Of a DNA stretch of 64,000 nucleotides, positions 8,848 to 16,852 are shown piece by piece. How positions within the stretch are numbered: the first letter of the stretch is position 1; every line of letters starts with the position of its first letter. Position numbers and translations under genes: made by a program. The stretch comes from Planctomycetaceae bacterium (GTDB lineage Bacteria; Planctomycetota; Phycisphaerae; UBA1845; UTPLA1): assembly GCA_006969385.1 (NCBI GenBank), contig CP030884.1, positions 1,364,001 to 1,428,000 of the forward strand, in the 5' to 3' direction. The notes beneath the pieces were generated by a model. It made no database searches, was not told the DNA's origin, and saw nothing but the letters and a program-made list of their open reading frames with translations.

Positions 8848-8878
8848 CGGGCCCGGCGCGCGAGGCTAACCGGGCCCG
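8848..8878. terminator. GC-rich hairpin, terminator-like
   Basis: CGGGCCCGG at 8848-8856 pairs perfectly with CCGGGCCCG at 8870-8878. There is no T-run on either side, so it may be a structural element rather than an intrinsic terminator. It lies about 230 bases before the aquaporin gene. Confidence 0.4.
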
Positions 8879-9111
8879 AGTGGGGTGAGCGCGGCGAGGA
8901 GAAAAGGGGTGGATTGCCGCGCCCGAAAGTCTGAAAATGCCCCTCCATCGTAGCGGCCGCACTAAATCGTCGCATTTACCCGTTTGGGTTATTTTGCGGG
9001 GTTTTCTCCGAAGCAAACCCGTTTGCCGCCGCGCCCGCTTCTCCCCATAATCTGGAGGCAACAGGTCACCATCAAACCGAGCTTAGCCCCCTTGGCGAAA
9101 GGGAATTCTTC

Positions 9112-9864
9112 ATGAATCGAGCCAGCAAACTCATCTGCGAATTCGTCGGCACCTTCGCACTGTGCTACATCGGCGGCGCGGGCGTTATTTCCGCCAAGGC
9201 GGCCGGCGCTTCGGAGGGCATGACGCTGCTGATCGCCGCACTAGCTCACGGCCTCATTCTTTTCGTCGCCGTCGCCGCGACCATCAACGTGTCGGGAGCC
9301 TACTTCAACCCCGCCGTCACCATCACCATGTGGTTCAACAAGCGCATCGACGGTCGCGGTGCGATCGCATTCCTCATCGTTCAGTTCGCCGCTGCGCTCG
9401 CGGCGGGGGGATTGCTTGACTTGATGGCGATATATGGGGGTAGCTCCGACGCTTGGACCGAAGCCGCTAACGCCATGGCTCTCGGTAACCCGACGTTTGA
9501 TACCGGCCATCTCGCCCTGCCCGCCGTCATTGGTATCGAGATGATGCTGACGTTTATACTCGTATTTGTTATCTGGGGAGCCGCTGTCGACCCGCGCAAC
9601 GGTCGCCACTCCGGCGCGCTCGCCATCGGCTTAGTGGTTGCCGCCAATATTCTCGCGGCGGGCAGTATCACCGGAGCCTCGATGAACCCAGCCCGCTCAT
9701 TTGGGCCGGGCTTTATCGCATACGTCATGCCCGGCGATTACCTGCCGCACTTTTGGACGATGCAAGTGGCGTATTTCATCGGCCCCATTCTCGGTGCACT
9801 CGCAGCCGGCATTATCTACGAGAAATTCATCCTGCCCCCGGACGAAGGCCGCAGCCCGGTCTAG
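9112..9864 (+). CDS. Aquaporin / MIP family channel
   Basis: 250 residues, six hydrophobic helices. Both signature half-helices are present: GAYFNPAVTITMW at about residues 62-74 and GASMNPARSFGPG at about residues 187-199. The second box with Arg after NPA is the selectivity-filter arginine found in water channels; the first helix begins with KLICEFVGTFALCYIGGAGV, the usual MIP start. It should move water, or small uncharged solutes such as glycerol, across the inner membrane. I favour a water-type channel from the PARSFGP wording but cannot settle specificity. ATG at 9112 begins right after GGCGAAAGGGAATTCTTC, which offers a GGG-rich ribosome site. Confidence 0.93.
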   Translation: MNRASKLICEFVGTFALCYIGGAGVISAKAAGASEGMTLLIAALAHGLILFVAVAATINVSGAYFNPAVTITMWFNKRIDGRGAIAFLIVQFAAALAAGGLLDLMAIYGGSSDAWTEAANAMALGNPTFDTGHLALPAVIGIEMMLTFILVFVIWGAAVDPRNGRHSGALAIGLVVAANILAAGSITGASMNPARSFGPGFIAYVMPGDYLPHFWTMQVAYFIGPILGALAAGIIYEKFILPPDEGRSPV

Positions 9865-10002
9865 GCATAAACTAGGCCAAGCATCACGGTGTATAACCAA
9901 ATGCAAAGCCTTTCGATGGTTCTATCAATGTACGCCCGCCCGCGCTGACGAGAGCCGCGCCGACGCCGAATGCCGATACGGGTGTCGTTTGATTTCTGCT
10001 AA

Positions 10003-10067
10003 GGGGAGCATCGGCTTCTCGCCGGTGGGAAAAGCGAATAAGCACCGACGGGACGGCGATGCTCCCC
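10003..10067 (+). ncRNA. Candidate structured leader upstream of pheS
   Basis: GGGGAGCATCG (10003-10013) pairs perfectly over 11 bases with CGATGCTCCCC (10057-10067). Inside, CGCCGGTG and CACCGACG can form a second stem. It lies about 130 bases before pheS and after the aquaporin stop, in a 333-base gap that otherwise shows nothing. It matches no riboswitch I know and has no T-run, so it could be a leader, an sRNA or an untypical terminator. Confidence 0.35.
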
Positions 10068-10197
10068 CAATCGATACCACTACCCGAATGCCTGCCTCGC
10101 TTGACGAAGGCCCGAACGTGCCATACACCAACGGCGGTAAATCACACGGCGCTGGGCCGCCTGTAAGCCGACGCATCCCGACACGATTAGGTATCCC

Positions 10198-11256
10198 ATG
10201 GACCTGCAAGAACTCGACAACCTGCTAAGCGAAACGCGCGAGAACGCCGAGAAGGCCATCGCCGAAGCCGATACCGTCGACGCGTTGCGCTCGGCGGAAG
10301 GCCGCATCACCAAAGGCCCACTTGCCGACGCGTTGAAAAACATAAAATCATTCGACGCCAAAGAACGCGGTGCCGCCGGCCAAGCCATCAACAAAGCCAA
10401 GAATGAAGTCAAACAACTGTTTGCCAAAGCGCAGGAGACGCTGAAGCAAGCCGACCTCGAAGGCGAGCGCCGCAAGAGTGCCAACTTCGACCCGACGCTG
10501 CCGCCGCCGCTCACCCGCCGCGGCTCGCTCCACCCGGTCACCATCGTGCAACGCGAAATCGAACGGCTCTTCCGCGGCCTCGGCTTCGCCGTCGTCGGTG
10601 GGCCCGAGATGGAAACCGAGTTTTACAACTTCGAAGCGCTCAACATTCCCGCGATGCACCCAGCGCGCGACTCGCAGGATACCTTCTGGCTCACCAACGG
10701 CTGGCTGTTGCGCACCCACACTAGCCCGTGCCAAATTCGCGCTATGCAGCGCTTCGGGCCACCGATTCGCGTGATTGCGCCGGGTCGCTGCTTTCGTTAC
10801 GAAGCCCTTGACGCCTCGCACGAAAACACATTCTTTCAGTTAGAGGGCTTGCTTATCGATAAAGATATTTCGATCGCGCACCTGATCGCTTATATGAAAC
10901 TGTTGTTGCGCCAGGTCTTTCGCCGCGATGTGAAAGTGCGCCTGCGCCCCGGCTTCTTCCCGTTCGTCGAACCCGGCTTCGAACTCGATATGAGCTGCGC
11001 CATCTGCGACGGTGCCGGCTGCGCCACCTGCAAACGCAGCGGTTGGGTTGAAATCTTACCTTGTGGCATGGTCCACCCGAACGTGCTGCGCTACGGCGGT
11101 ATCGATCCTCACGAATACACCGGCTTCGCGTTTGGCCTGGGTTTAACGCGCCTTGCGATGATGAAGTTCGGCGTCGCCGACATCCGCATTCTCAACAGCG
11201 GTGATTTGCGCGGCATCGTGCACGCCGATCGCCTGCGCGGCGAGCGGATTGCATAA
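10198..11256 (+). CDS. pheS: Phenylalanyl-tRNA synthetase alpha subunit
   Basis: 352 residues. The N-terminal coiled coil (about 1-90) is followed by HPVTIVQREIERLFRGLGF, motif 2 (GPPIRVIAPGRCFRYEALDA, where FRxExxDASH continues as SHENTFFQLEG) and motif 3 (GFAFGLGLTRLAMMKFGV), all class II synthetase landmarks. It joins Phe to tRNA-Phe together with PheT. Between the catalytic strands sits CAICDGAGCATCKRSGW, a four-Cys knuckle (CxxC...CxxC) that is a known variant in part of the family and may bind zinc. pheT normally follows directly; here a terminator and the opposite-strand dps gene follow, so the beta subunit must be elsewhere. Confidence 0.96.
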   Translation: MDLQELDNLLSETRENAEKAIAEADTVDALRSAEGRITKGPLADALKNIKSFDAKERGAAGQAINKAKNEVKQLFAKAQETLKQADLEGERRKSANFDPTLPPPLTRRGSLHPVTIVQREIERLFRGLGFAVVGGPEMETEFYNFEALNIPAMHPARDSQDTFWLTNGWLLRTHTSPCQIRAMQRFGPPIRVIAPGRCFRYEALDASHENTFFQLEGLLIDKDISIAHLIAYMKLLLRQVFRRDVKVRLRPGFFPFVEPGFELDMSCAICDGAGCATCKRSGWVEILPCGMVHPNVLRYGGIDPHEYTGFAFGLGLTRLAMMKFGVADIRILNSGDLRGIVHADRLRGERIA

Positions 11257-11322
11257 CGCAGTGGCAACGAAGTTCATTCTCCGACTATTAATCCATCCAT
11301 TGTCGAAATTGGGGAACGCCAA

Positions 11323-11358
11323 GTCCCTCTCTCCCTTAGGGAGAGGGCCGGGTGAGGG
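11323..11358. repeat. CCCTCTC...GGGTGAGGG palindromic repeat
   Basis: CCCTCTCTCCCTTAGGGAGA followed by GGGCCGGGTGAGGG forms a short GC-rich hairpin after pheS. The same wording is common between genes in many bacterial genomes (from memory). Confidence 0.55.
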
Positions 11359-11416
11359 TTTTCGTCGATCTGCAAGAACCGATCCCACAACATCAAAGTG
11401 AATACAGTTACAACAG

Positions 11417-11446
11417 AAAAGCCGACCGCGCCCGCGATCGGCTTTT
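11417..11446. terminator. Bidirectional intrinsic terminator between pheS and dps
   Basis: AAAAGCCGACCGCG pairs with CGCGATCGGCTTTT with one mismatch, and there are A's before and T's after the stem. It can end transcription of pheS from the left and of dps from the right. Confidence 0.85.
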
Positions 11447-11484
11447 TCGTTAACGACTGCGATCAGAATGCAGAGCGGATCGCT

Positions 11485-11964
11485 CTAAGCCTCTAAAAAA
11501 TTCGACTGCACCATCCACAACTGTTTTTCCAAACCGGCCGCAATGCCGATCAACAGATCCTCGCTGACCGGATCAACTTCGCCGACCGTCGCGATCGATT
11601 TGCGCAGGCAACCGATGGTTTGGCTCAAGCGCTCCGCGATGGCTTCCGCCACTTGCTGATCGTTTAAAAAGCCCGTGTGGATGGTCGTCAACGCGGTCCC
11701 CTTCGTCAGCGCGGGTAGTGTGCCGTCGGCCGGTACACCCAGCGTCACGATGCGCTCGGCCACTTCGTCCGAGGCCGGTCGCAATTCGTCGATAATTTCG
11801 TCCAGGTGTTCGTGCAGCGATTTGAAGCGCGGACCGCGAATATTCCAGTGCGCCTGCTTCGCCTGCAGGGCCATGTCGATCAATGTCGCCAAAACGTTGT
11901 GCATCGCGTTTACCGTCTGGTCGCGGGCGTCTTTTGACAAAATATCGTGTTGCTTCGTAGCCAT
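11485..11964 (-). CDS. dps: Dps-family ferritin-like DNA protection protein
   Basis: 159 residues, the usual Dps length. KQAHWNIRGPRFKSLHEHLD with EIIDELRPASDEVAERIVTLG is the ferroxidase signature shared across the subunit interface (His and Trp of AHW, His of LHEH, Asp/Glu of the second helix). Such proteins form dodecamers that oxidise and store iron and shield DNA from peroxide in starved cells. The N-terminal tail is short and only mildly basic, so direct DNA binding is uncertain. Single gene; a ribosome site (AAGGAG) precedes the ATG at 11964. Confidence 0.93.
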   Translation of the reverse strand: MATKQHDILSKDARDQTVNAMHNVLATLIDMALQAKQAHWNIRGPRFKSLHEHLDEIIDELRPASDEVAERIVTLGVPADGTLPALTKGTALTTIHTGFLNDQQVAEAIAERLSQTIGCLRKSIATVGEVDPVSEDLLIGIAAGLEKQLWMVQSNFLEA

Positions 11965-12368
11965 ATTTACTCCTTCGTTAAGGATTCAAATTGTGTTAAT
12001 CCCGATAGGAATATAGCCGGGTAGATACCGCTCTTCAGATTGCCCGCCGCTCTTGACCCACCCAATATCGGAAGGCCGAAAAACGCCGAGGATGCTTCGA
12101 TCCAAGATGACCAACAGCTAAAACCGAGTAACTATACGCATAAGGGGGCGGATCGACCGCAGCCGAATCCACCCCCTATCCTGTACCTGCCGAAAGACCG
12201 CCTAACCTCTGTGCCCGCGACCATGTCCGGCCACGTCTCGTTACGGCGGCCTTTCTCAATATGACGGACAACACGATCGCTACAATCCCAGAGCCAGGCA
12301 CATCTAAACATCGATTTATCGTGTCAACCGCCCCATGCTTCATTTCGTAGATGGAGGCGGCCATTCGC
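11965..12368. other. Intergenic region with one hairpin
   Basis: No gene is supported in these 404 bases. GGGGGCGGAT at about 12146-12155 and ATCCACCCCC at about 12167-12176 form an imperfect hairpin lacking a T-run. A minus-strand reading frame (12358 to 12176) encodes a weak PEP-CTERM-like tail but has no ribosome site. Confidence 0.4.
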
Positions 12369-13598
12369 TTAGTCGTCGTCAATGACTCGAACAAACAGCA
12401 CGCCGGCATTATCCCACGTTTTCTGCAATGCACGTCCGGGCGTGAAGGCTTGTTCGATCCCCGTCCAATCGCGTATCGAAAAACGCACCCTTCCATCGCT
12501 AGGAACCTTGAACGCCAACGTGTAACGATGTCGCGGATCGAGTTCGCCGGGCCCCCTATACGGTAGCCCCTTAACAAAGTCACCGTCTTTCAAGGCTATC
12601 TTGAGCGCCTCCGCATCACCGTTGAGCCGCAATCGACAATCGTAAATACTGGGAGCTAAGTTGGGATAGATGTAACGAGACGGTCGCACATGGTCGAATC
12701 GGTAGCCCGCATCCTGTAGGCCGCCGCCGCCACCGAAATCCCCAGCGTCGACCGAGAATGACGAGAACATAAAGATCCCACTGATCTCGACGAAGACCTC
12801 ACGACCTCTGAACCGCTCGGGAAACTCGATCGAACTGACGGTTGTGTTACCGTTTGTTTCGAATCCCACCGGGACCATCGAATCGCCAACAAACGGGTAG
12901 TCGCTCTCGGGCAGTAACCCGATCGGCTCGCCAATATTGACATTTGTCTTGGCGGGTTCGTGTGGAAACTCCTCCTGATACTCCTCTAATATTAGCTTAT
13001 TTTTAGACCCCGTCTTAAAGAACTGGATCCGCAAGGCCCCCGCGTATTGCTCTCCCAGCTTCTTGAGATTCAATTCAACGCCACTCACAGCCTTAGAGCC
13101 GGAATAGCGGAACAGTAGTCTATTTTGCCGGAAAACGTACCCGACCAGCTCTAACGGTGGCCGCGCAAGCGATTTTCTATCGACTTGAAATACCTGCGGT
13201 TCGGACGCATCCGAAAACGTTAGCGTGATTTCCATGCGCCGACTTGCAGGCAGCGGCGCTGGGCGATTGAGCGGACCCGGCCGTCCCGGCAGCCCGTCGT
13301 TCGGGATGTGCGAACATTTGAATCCCTGCCAATGGGTAAAGGCATCGGCGTACGAATGGTCGGCATTCGGGTCGTAAACCGCGCCACTTAAGACGATCAG
13401 AAACTCCGACTGGGGCTTGGCAAACTGAAACTCGGTTTTCAACGGATACTCGCCCGCCTCATCATCATCCCAAGACAGAAGAATCGGACTAATGACGGCG
13501 CGAAAGGCGCCTCCATCGACCGATACCGGAGTAGCAACCGGTTCACTGGCATTGCAAGAACCAAACAATACAAGAATCGAAAGCAGAAAAGAAAACAT
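12369..13598 (-). CDS. Hypothetical secreted protein
   Basis: 409 residues from the ATG at 13598, which has AGGAG just upstream. The N-terminus MFSFLLSILVLFGSCNASEP is a signal peptide; the Cys could be a lipid-attachment site, but FGSC fits the lipobox poorly. The rest is beta-rich with many Pro and Gly, no cysteines cluster, and there is an unusual Gly run (DFGGGGGLQDAGYRF). The family is not recognised. It starts 10 bases after the stop of the membrane-protein gene at 13609, so the two are almost surely one transcript and may form an envelope complex. An in-frame extension upstream to 13739 overlaps that gene and is rejected. Confidence 0.75.
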   Translation of the reverse strand: MFSFLLSILVLFGSCNASEPVATPVSVDGGAFRAVISPILLSWDDDEAGEYPLKTEFQFAKPQSEFLIVLSGAVYDPNADHSYADAFTHWQGFKCSHIPNDGLPGRPGPLNRPAPLPASRRMEITLTFSDASEPQVFQVDRKSLARPPLELVGYVFRQNRLLFRYSGSKAVSGVELNLKKLGEQYAGALRIQFFKTGSKNKLILEEYQEEFPHEPAKTNVNIGEPIGLLPESDYPFVGDSMVPVGFETNGNTTVSSIEFPERFRGREVFVEISGIFMFSSFSVDAGDFGGGGGLQDAGYRFDHVRPSRYIYPNLAPSIYDCRLRLNGDAEALKIALKDGDFVKGLPYRGPGELDPRHRYTLAFKVPSDGRVRFSIRDWTGIEQAFTPGRALQKTWDNAGVLFVRVIDDD

Positions 13599-13608
13599 GT
13601 TTGATCTC

Positions 13609-14739
13609 CTAATTGATGTCACTAAGCGGAGAAAATTTGGCAACCCATTTCGAACCCGCCATCCAGGCGAATGCGAGAATGACCAAATGACCGGGGAGAA
13701 TGAGTTCCGGGTAGTAGGCACTTTGTGCCGACAGATCATTTCGGCCGTTCAAAATTACGAGCGTCCATATCGAAAAAATCGTGGCCCCCAGATACAGCAT
13801 CGCAATTCGCATCGGAGCTGAGACTTTCCGCACCGAGTCGGGCGCGATACTGAACCAACTGGCAATGACGGCGATACAAAAAATCGGGGGCCAGACGAGA
13901 TAGACTTGGGGCGGCATGGCCGCACCACCGATCGCCCACAACTTCACCAGCAGCACCACAATCACGGCAATAATCGGAAGCGCTTCGATCCCCAGCGTGA
14001 TGATGTAATCGATCCCGCCGTCGCGACCGAAACTCTTCGCATACCGCCGCCTGAGTATTCGTCGCAACACACCTGTGAAGTACCATGCGATCGGGATAAC
14101 AAGGGAACACCTGATGATGATCTCAATTGCCACTTGCCACTCGCCGCAATGGACTTCTTCGACCTCGCGTTGCGGTATTGAATTGGCGTTGTTCGCAGAC
14201 GGCTGTTTGTTCGATACGCCGTTGATTTCGCTCACCAGATCGGCGCGGATGAAGATGGGGCTCGTTTCGTCGACGGTTATGTCGGTAACTTCCCGACCGT
14301 CGGCCTTTTCCACAACCCTTTCCATAAATTTTTGCGGATCGAAAATCAGATTGATGATGCCGCCGGGCTTCAATTGGTCGATGAGGAACGTCACCATCAG
14401 CAGCGCGACCACGTAGCGAATGGCATTCGCAATCGGCGGCCACCACAGCCGGTTGCTCACCAACGCAATGGGATGCAACCGCTCCTTCAGCGAACCGTTT
14501 GCCCGTAGAAACACCGCTAAGTCTGACGGACGGGGCGCATCCGGGTCGGGCTCGAAATACGTTGTCGCGAACCCGTCGTATTCGATACCTTCGTCGGAAC
14601 ACAGCCGCTTGACCGTCTCGACGGGTACGAATGGCCAGTATCCGCTGCCCAGACAGTGTTTGTGAACGCGCGACAAGAACTCGGTACTGACGACCTTCGT
14701 CGTTTCATTTTGATTGCTTGACTTTGACTTGTTGTTCAT
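13609..14739 (-). CDS. Hypothetical multi-pass membrane protein
   Basis: 376 residues. A hydrophilic N-terminal domain (about 1-95, with YWPFVPVETVKRLCSDEGI) precedes a first helix (IRYVVALLMVTFLIDQL, about 107-124), a 75-residue loop with TVDETSPIFIRADLVSEING, then five more helices between about residues 205 and 370. The layout suggests a cytoplasmic N-terminal domain joined to a six-helix membrane bundle. I recognise no family. Its stop is 10 bases before the start of the secreted-protein gene, giving a clear two-gene operon; the gene at 15002 lies 262 bases upstream on the same strand. Confidence 0.78.
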   Translation of the reverse strand: MNNKSKSSNQNETTKVVSTEFLSRVHKHCLGSGYWPFVPVETVKRLCSDEGIEYDGFATTYFEPDPDAPRPSDLAVFLRANGSLKERLHPIALVSNRLWWPPIANAIRYVVALLMVTFLIDQLKPGGIINLIFDPQKFMERVVEKADGREVTDITVDETSPIFIRADLVSEINGVSNKQPSANNANSIPQREVEEVHCGEWQVAIEIIIRCSLVIPIAWYFTGVLRRILRRRYAKSFGRDGGIDYIITLGIEALPIIAVIVVLLVKLWAIGGAAMPPQVYLVWPPIFCIAVIASWFSIAPDSVRKVSAPMRIAMLYLGATIFSIWTLVILNGRNDLSAQSAYYPELILPGHLVILAFAWMAGSKWVAKFSPLSDIN

Positions 14740-14953
14740 AGCAGGACTTTCAGTGGCGCCGGGTTTCCTTAGCGTCTAACGAGCCGACCGATGTCATCGA
14801 CGGAACGTGGCGGGCTTTTAGGACAGCAGCGTCATCGAAAATGGTGTGGGCGTATTCTTTGCTGCCGCCAGAACCGCGATCGGCGTAACTAGACAAACCG
14901 CAATCGTCGATCTCAATTGGCGTTACGCCGTGCCCATCACGCGAGTGAGATTG

Positions 14954-14983
14954 CGGCGCTTGCGACATGCGTCGCAAGCGCCG
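14954..14983. terminator. Perfect 13-base hairpin
   Basis: CGGCGCTTGCGAC pairs with GTCGCAAGCGCCG around an ATGC loop, directly after the stop of the minus-strand gene at 15002. There is no T-run; it could still slow or end transcription, separating that gene from the operon at 14739. Confidence 0.5.
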
Positions 14984-15001
14984 TTCCTCTCTCTTCAACC
15001 T

Positions 15002-15670
15002 CTATTCCGCGAAAAACAGGTCGATCTTCTCGCCCCGGACTGCGAACGGTACGCTCGGCTTACCCTTTACGTGCAGCGTGCTTTCGTTCTGCCACGTGAT
15101 CTCGACATTGGCGTCGACGTTCAAATTGCCTTGCGACAGCGCCACTTTGGGCGCGACCCTACCGTCGCCGGTAAAAGCCAGTTGCGCTTCGGTCACGAAG
15201 AACGACGACAGGATCATGAAATGGCTGTTGAAGCGTTCCCACCAAATCCGCGGATCGTCGCGGCGCAGCTTCGTCAGCGCATCGTCGATCTCGAAGATCG
15301 TTCCGCCCTTGGCAAACATGACCGCCTTCGTGCCGGTGATCTTCGACGTCACGCGATAGTTGGACTGCAAACCCAAGCCCACGGTTAAGCCGAACTGCTT
15401 GAGCGTCGCTTCCGCATTGAGCGAAAAGCGTTTTAAGACCGTCGTGTCGGCGATCGTGATGTCGTGCTCGGTCAAAGCGGGCGGTGCCATCGGCAGGCCG
15501 AGTTCCCAGAAGTTGCCGAGCGTGACCTCGATGTTCTCGGGGTACCGATCGTTGAAGGGGTTCAAAATCGGCCACTCGACGTCCAGCATCATGCCGGGCA
15601 AGTAATTGTCGGCGGAAATGAGCGGCACGAATGCGGAATAACGACGTTGAAAATATTCTCTGGCATCCAT
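15002..15670 (-). CDS. Hypothetical cytosolic protein, possibly pore-former-like
   Basis: 222 residues with no signal peptide and no clear transmembrane helix. The start at 15670 has GGAG nine bases upstream. The sequence opens with REYFQRRYSAFVPLISADNY and has an alternating, beta-strand-like stretch (FSLNAEATLKQFGLTVGLGL), an acidic helix (FEIDDALTKLRRDDP), and a late strand block ending VKGKPSVPFAVRGEKIDLFF. The order helix, long amphipathic strands, helix, strands faintly resembles bacterial gasdermins, but there is no N-terminal Cys and no protease gene beside it, so this is only a structural guess. Function unknown. Confidence 0.72.
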   Translation of the reverse strand: MDAREYFQRRYSAFVPLISADNYLPGMMLDVEWPILNPFNDRYPENIEVTLGNFWELGLPMAPPALTEHDITIADTTVLKRFSLNAEATLKQFGLTVGLGLQSNYRVTSKITGTKAVMFAKGGTIFEIDDALTKLRRDDPRIWWERFNSHFMILSSFFVTEAQLAFTGDGRVAPKVALSQGNLNVDANVEITWQNESTLHVKGKPSVPFAVRGEKIDLFFAE

Positions 15671-16082
15671 TTCGTTTTTCTCCAGATGGGGCTTTGCCGT
15701 CGCGACCGGCCGACCGGTCGGAAACCGGCACGCCGCCCGACGGCAACGCCGGGGTTATGAGGTAATGCTTCTGGAGGGGAATGCGGGAAAGTTGGTAGGG
15801 TGCCGTAAACCAATTTGGAAATTATTTGCTCACCCTTTCATTGGAACCCGCAAATCTAAATCAGCACCGTGGTGATGTTCGATTCATTCAAAAGCTCCAA
15901 TGTCGCCGCCAAACATGTATACTAGAAACGCCGACTGATCGCTCCACCTATGTGCTTGCAATCTTCATCATTCAAAAATATTTGATAACCTTACGGACGG
16001 CTTACGTTTTTCACGCTTATACCAATAGCGAATGCCGTCTGATCGCATTCCGTTCAAAGACACGAAACGCGGAGGAATAATC
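15671..16082. promoter_or_regulatory. Divergent intergenic region
   Basis: This 412-base gap separates two outward-facing genes and must hold both promoters. A 12-base perfect palindrome, CCGACCGGTCGG, lies at 15710-15721, about 40 bases upstream of the minus-strand start; it is a candidate operator. The right half (15820-16080) is clearly richer in A and T than its surroundings. No gene seen. Confidence 0.4.
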
Positions 16083-16799
16083 ATGTCAGATCCTTGGGAT
16101 ATTATGAACGATTGGATTCGGGAACGTATAATCAATGTCGCCAAAGGGCATAATTGGACCACGGATACCGGTTGCGATCTGTATAAGTGGGTATTCGCCA
16201 TCTACAATCACCGTCATGTACACGGCACGCGCCACTTTGAAGAGCCACCTATCCCAGTGGTTATTGGATACCTAGGGCAGATAGCGTCCTTAGCCTCGAA
16301 CGCAAGCGATCCAAGTAACGCGAACGGTAAGCAAGAATCGGAGTTGCTAGGGAATGCTGCAATTTCCATGTATCACCACCCCAGTGTAGATCTGCACAGC
16401 CTGAACAGTCCTGGCAACGAAGTGCCCCCAGATCCGGCGGCAGAATTGGCTAAATGGATTTGCGATCGGATCGAATACGCGGCGGAAAAAGCCCCGACAA
16501 AAGAGTGGCCTCAACAATTGGAGCCCTGGCTCGTGTGTGTTGCCAATGCAAGTGATAGTAAAGCAGAGAAGCCCACATCGCTTGCAGTCGGCTATATCGT
16601 CCAAGTCGCCTGTAACCACCAAGACCCGATTCCCTCGTCAGGCGACGACGGCGCCACCATCAGCCGTATCATCGGCGAGACGATAGCCGCTCTGGATAAT
16701 CGACCGCTCGGGGGCTGGCATAAATGCGATCTCGACTTCAAAGACGACGAGCTTGGCAAATTCCTACAGAAATACGATCAGTACAAATCCAGTTCATAG
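16083..16799 (+). CDS. Hypothetical protein with two tandem homologous units
   Basis: 238 residues, soluble, no signal peptide. Two units of about 90 residues align: the first runs from NDWIRERIINVAKGHNW through YKWVFAIYNHRH and VVIGYLGQIASLA to ELLGNAAISMYHHP; the second from LAKWICDRIEYAAEK through LEPWLVCVANASD and LAVGYIVQVACN to IIGETIAALDNRP. Shared landmarks are WI-x-(D/E)RI, a VGYxxQxA strand/helix and a terminal amphipathic helix. I recognise no family. The ATG at 16083 follows GGAGG by about nine bases. It faces the unknown gene at 15002 divergently and converges on the kinase gene. Confidence 0.75.
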   Translation: MSDPWDIMNDWIRERIINVAKGHNWTTDTGCDLYKWVFAIYNHRHVHGTRHFEEPPIPVVIGYLGQIASLASNASDPSNANGKQESELLGNAAISMYHHPSVDLHSLNSPGNEVPPDPAAELAKWICDRIEYAAEKAPTKEWPQQLEPWLVCVANASDSKAEKPTSLAVGYIVQVACNHQDPIPSSGDDGATISRIIGETIAALDNRPLGGWHKCDLDFKDDELGKFLQKYDQYKSSS

Positions 16800-16852
16800 C
16801 CGGCTGTTTGCGCGATTGTTAACAGCGGACGTGCTAAACACTACTGAACAAA

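Noticed and set aside
12176..12358. Minus-strand ORF ending in a PEP-CTERM-like tail (DVPGSGIVAIVLSVILRK)
   Set aside because: The PEP motif reads VPGS, there is no ribosome site, no signal peptide, and the frame starts just after another gene's stop; at best a remnant.
14750..14998. 82-residue ORF fitting between two genes on the minus strand
   Set aside because: It is basic and unstructured and contains a perfect 13-base hairpin near its start, typical of non-coding sequence.
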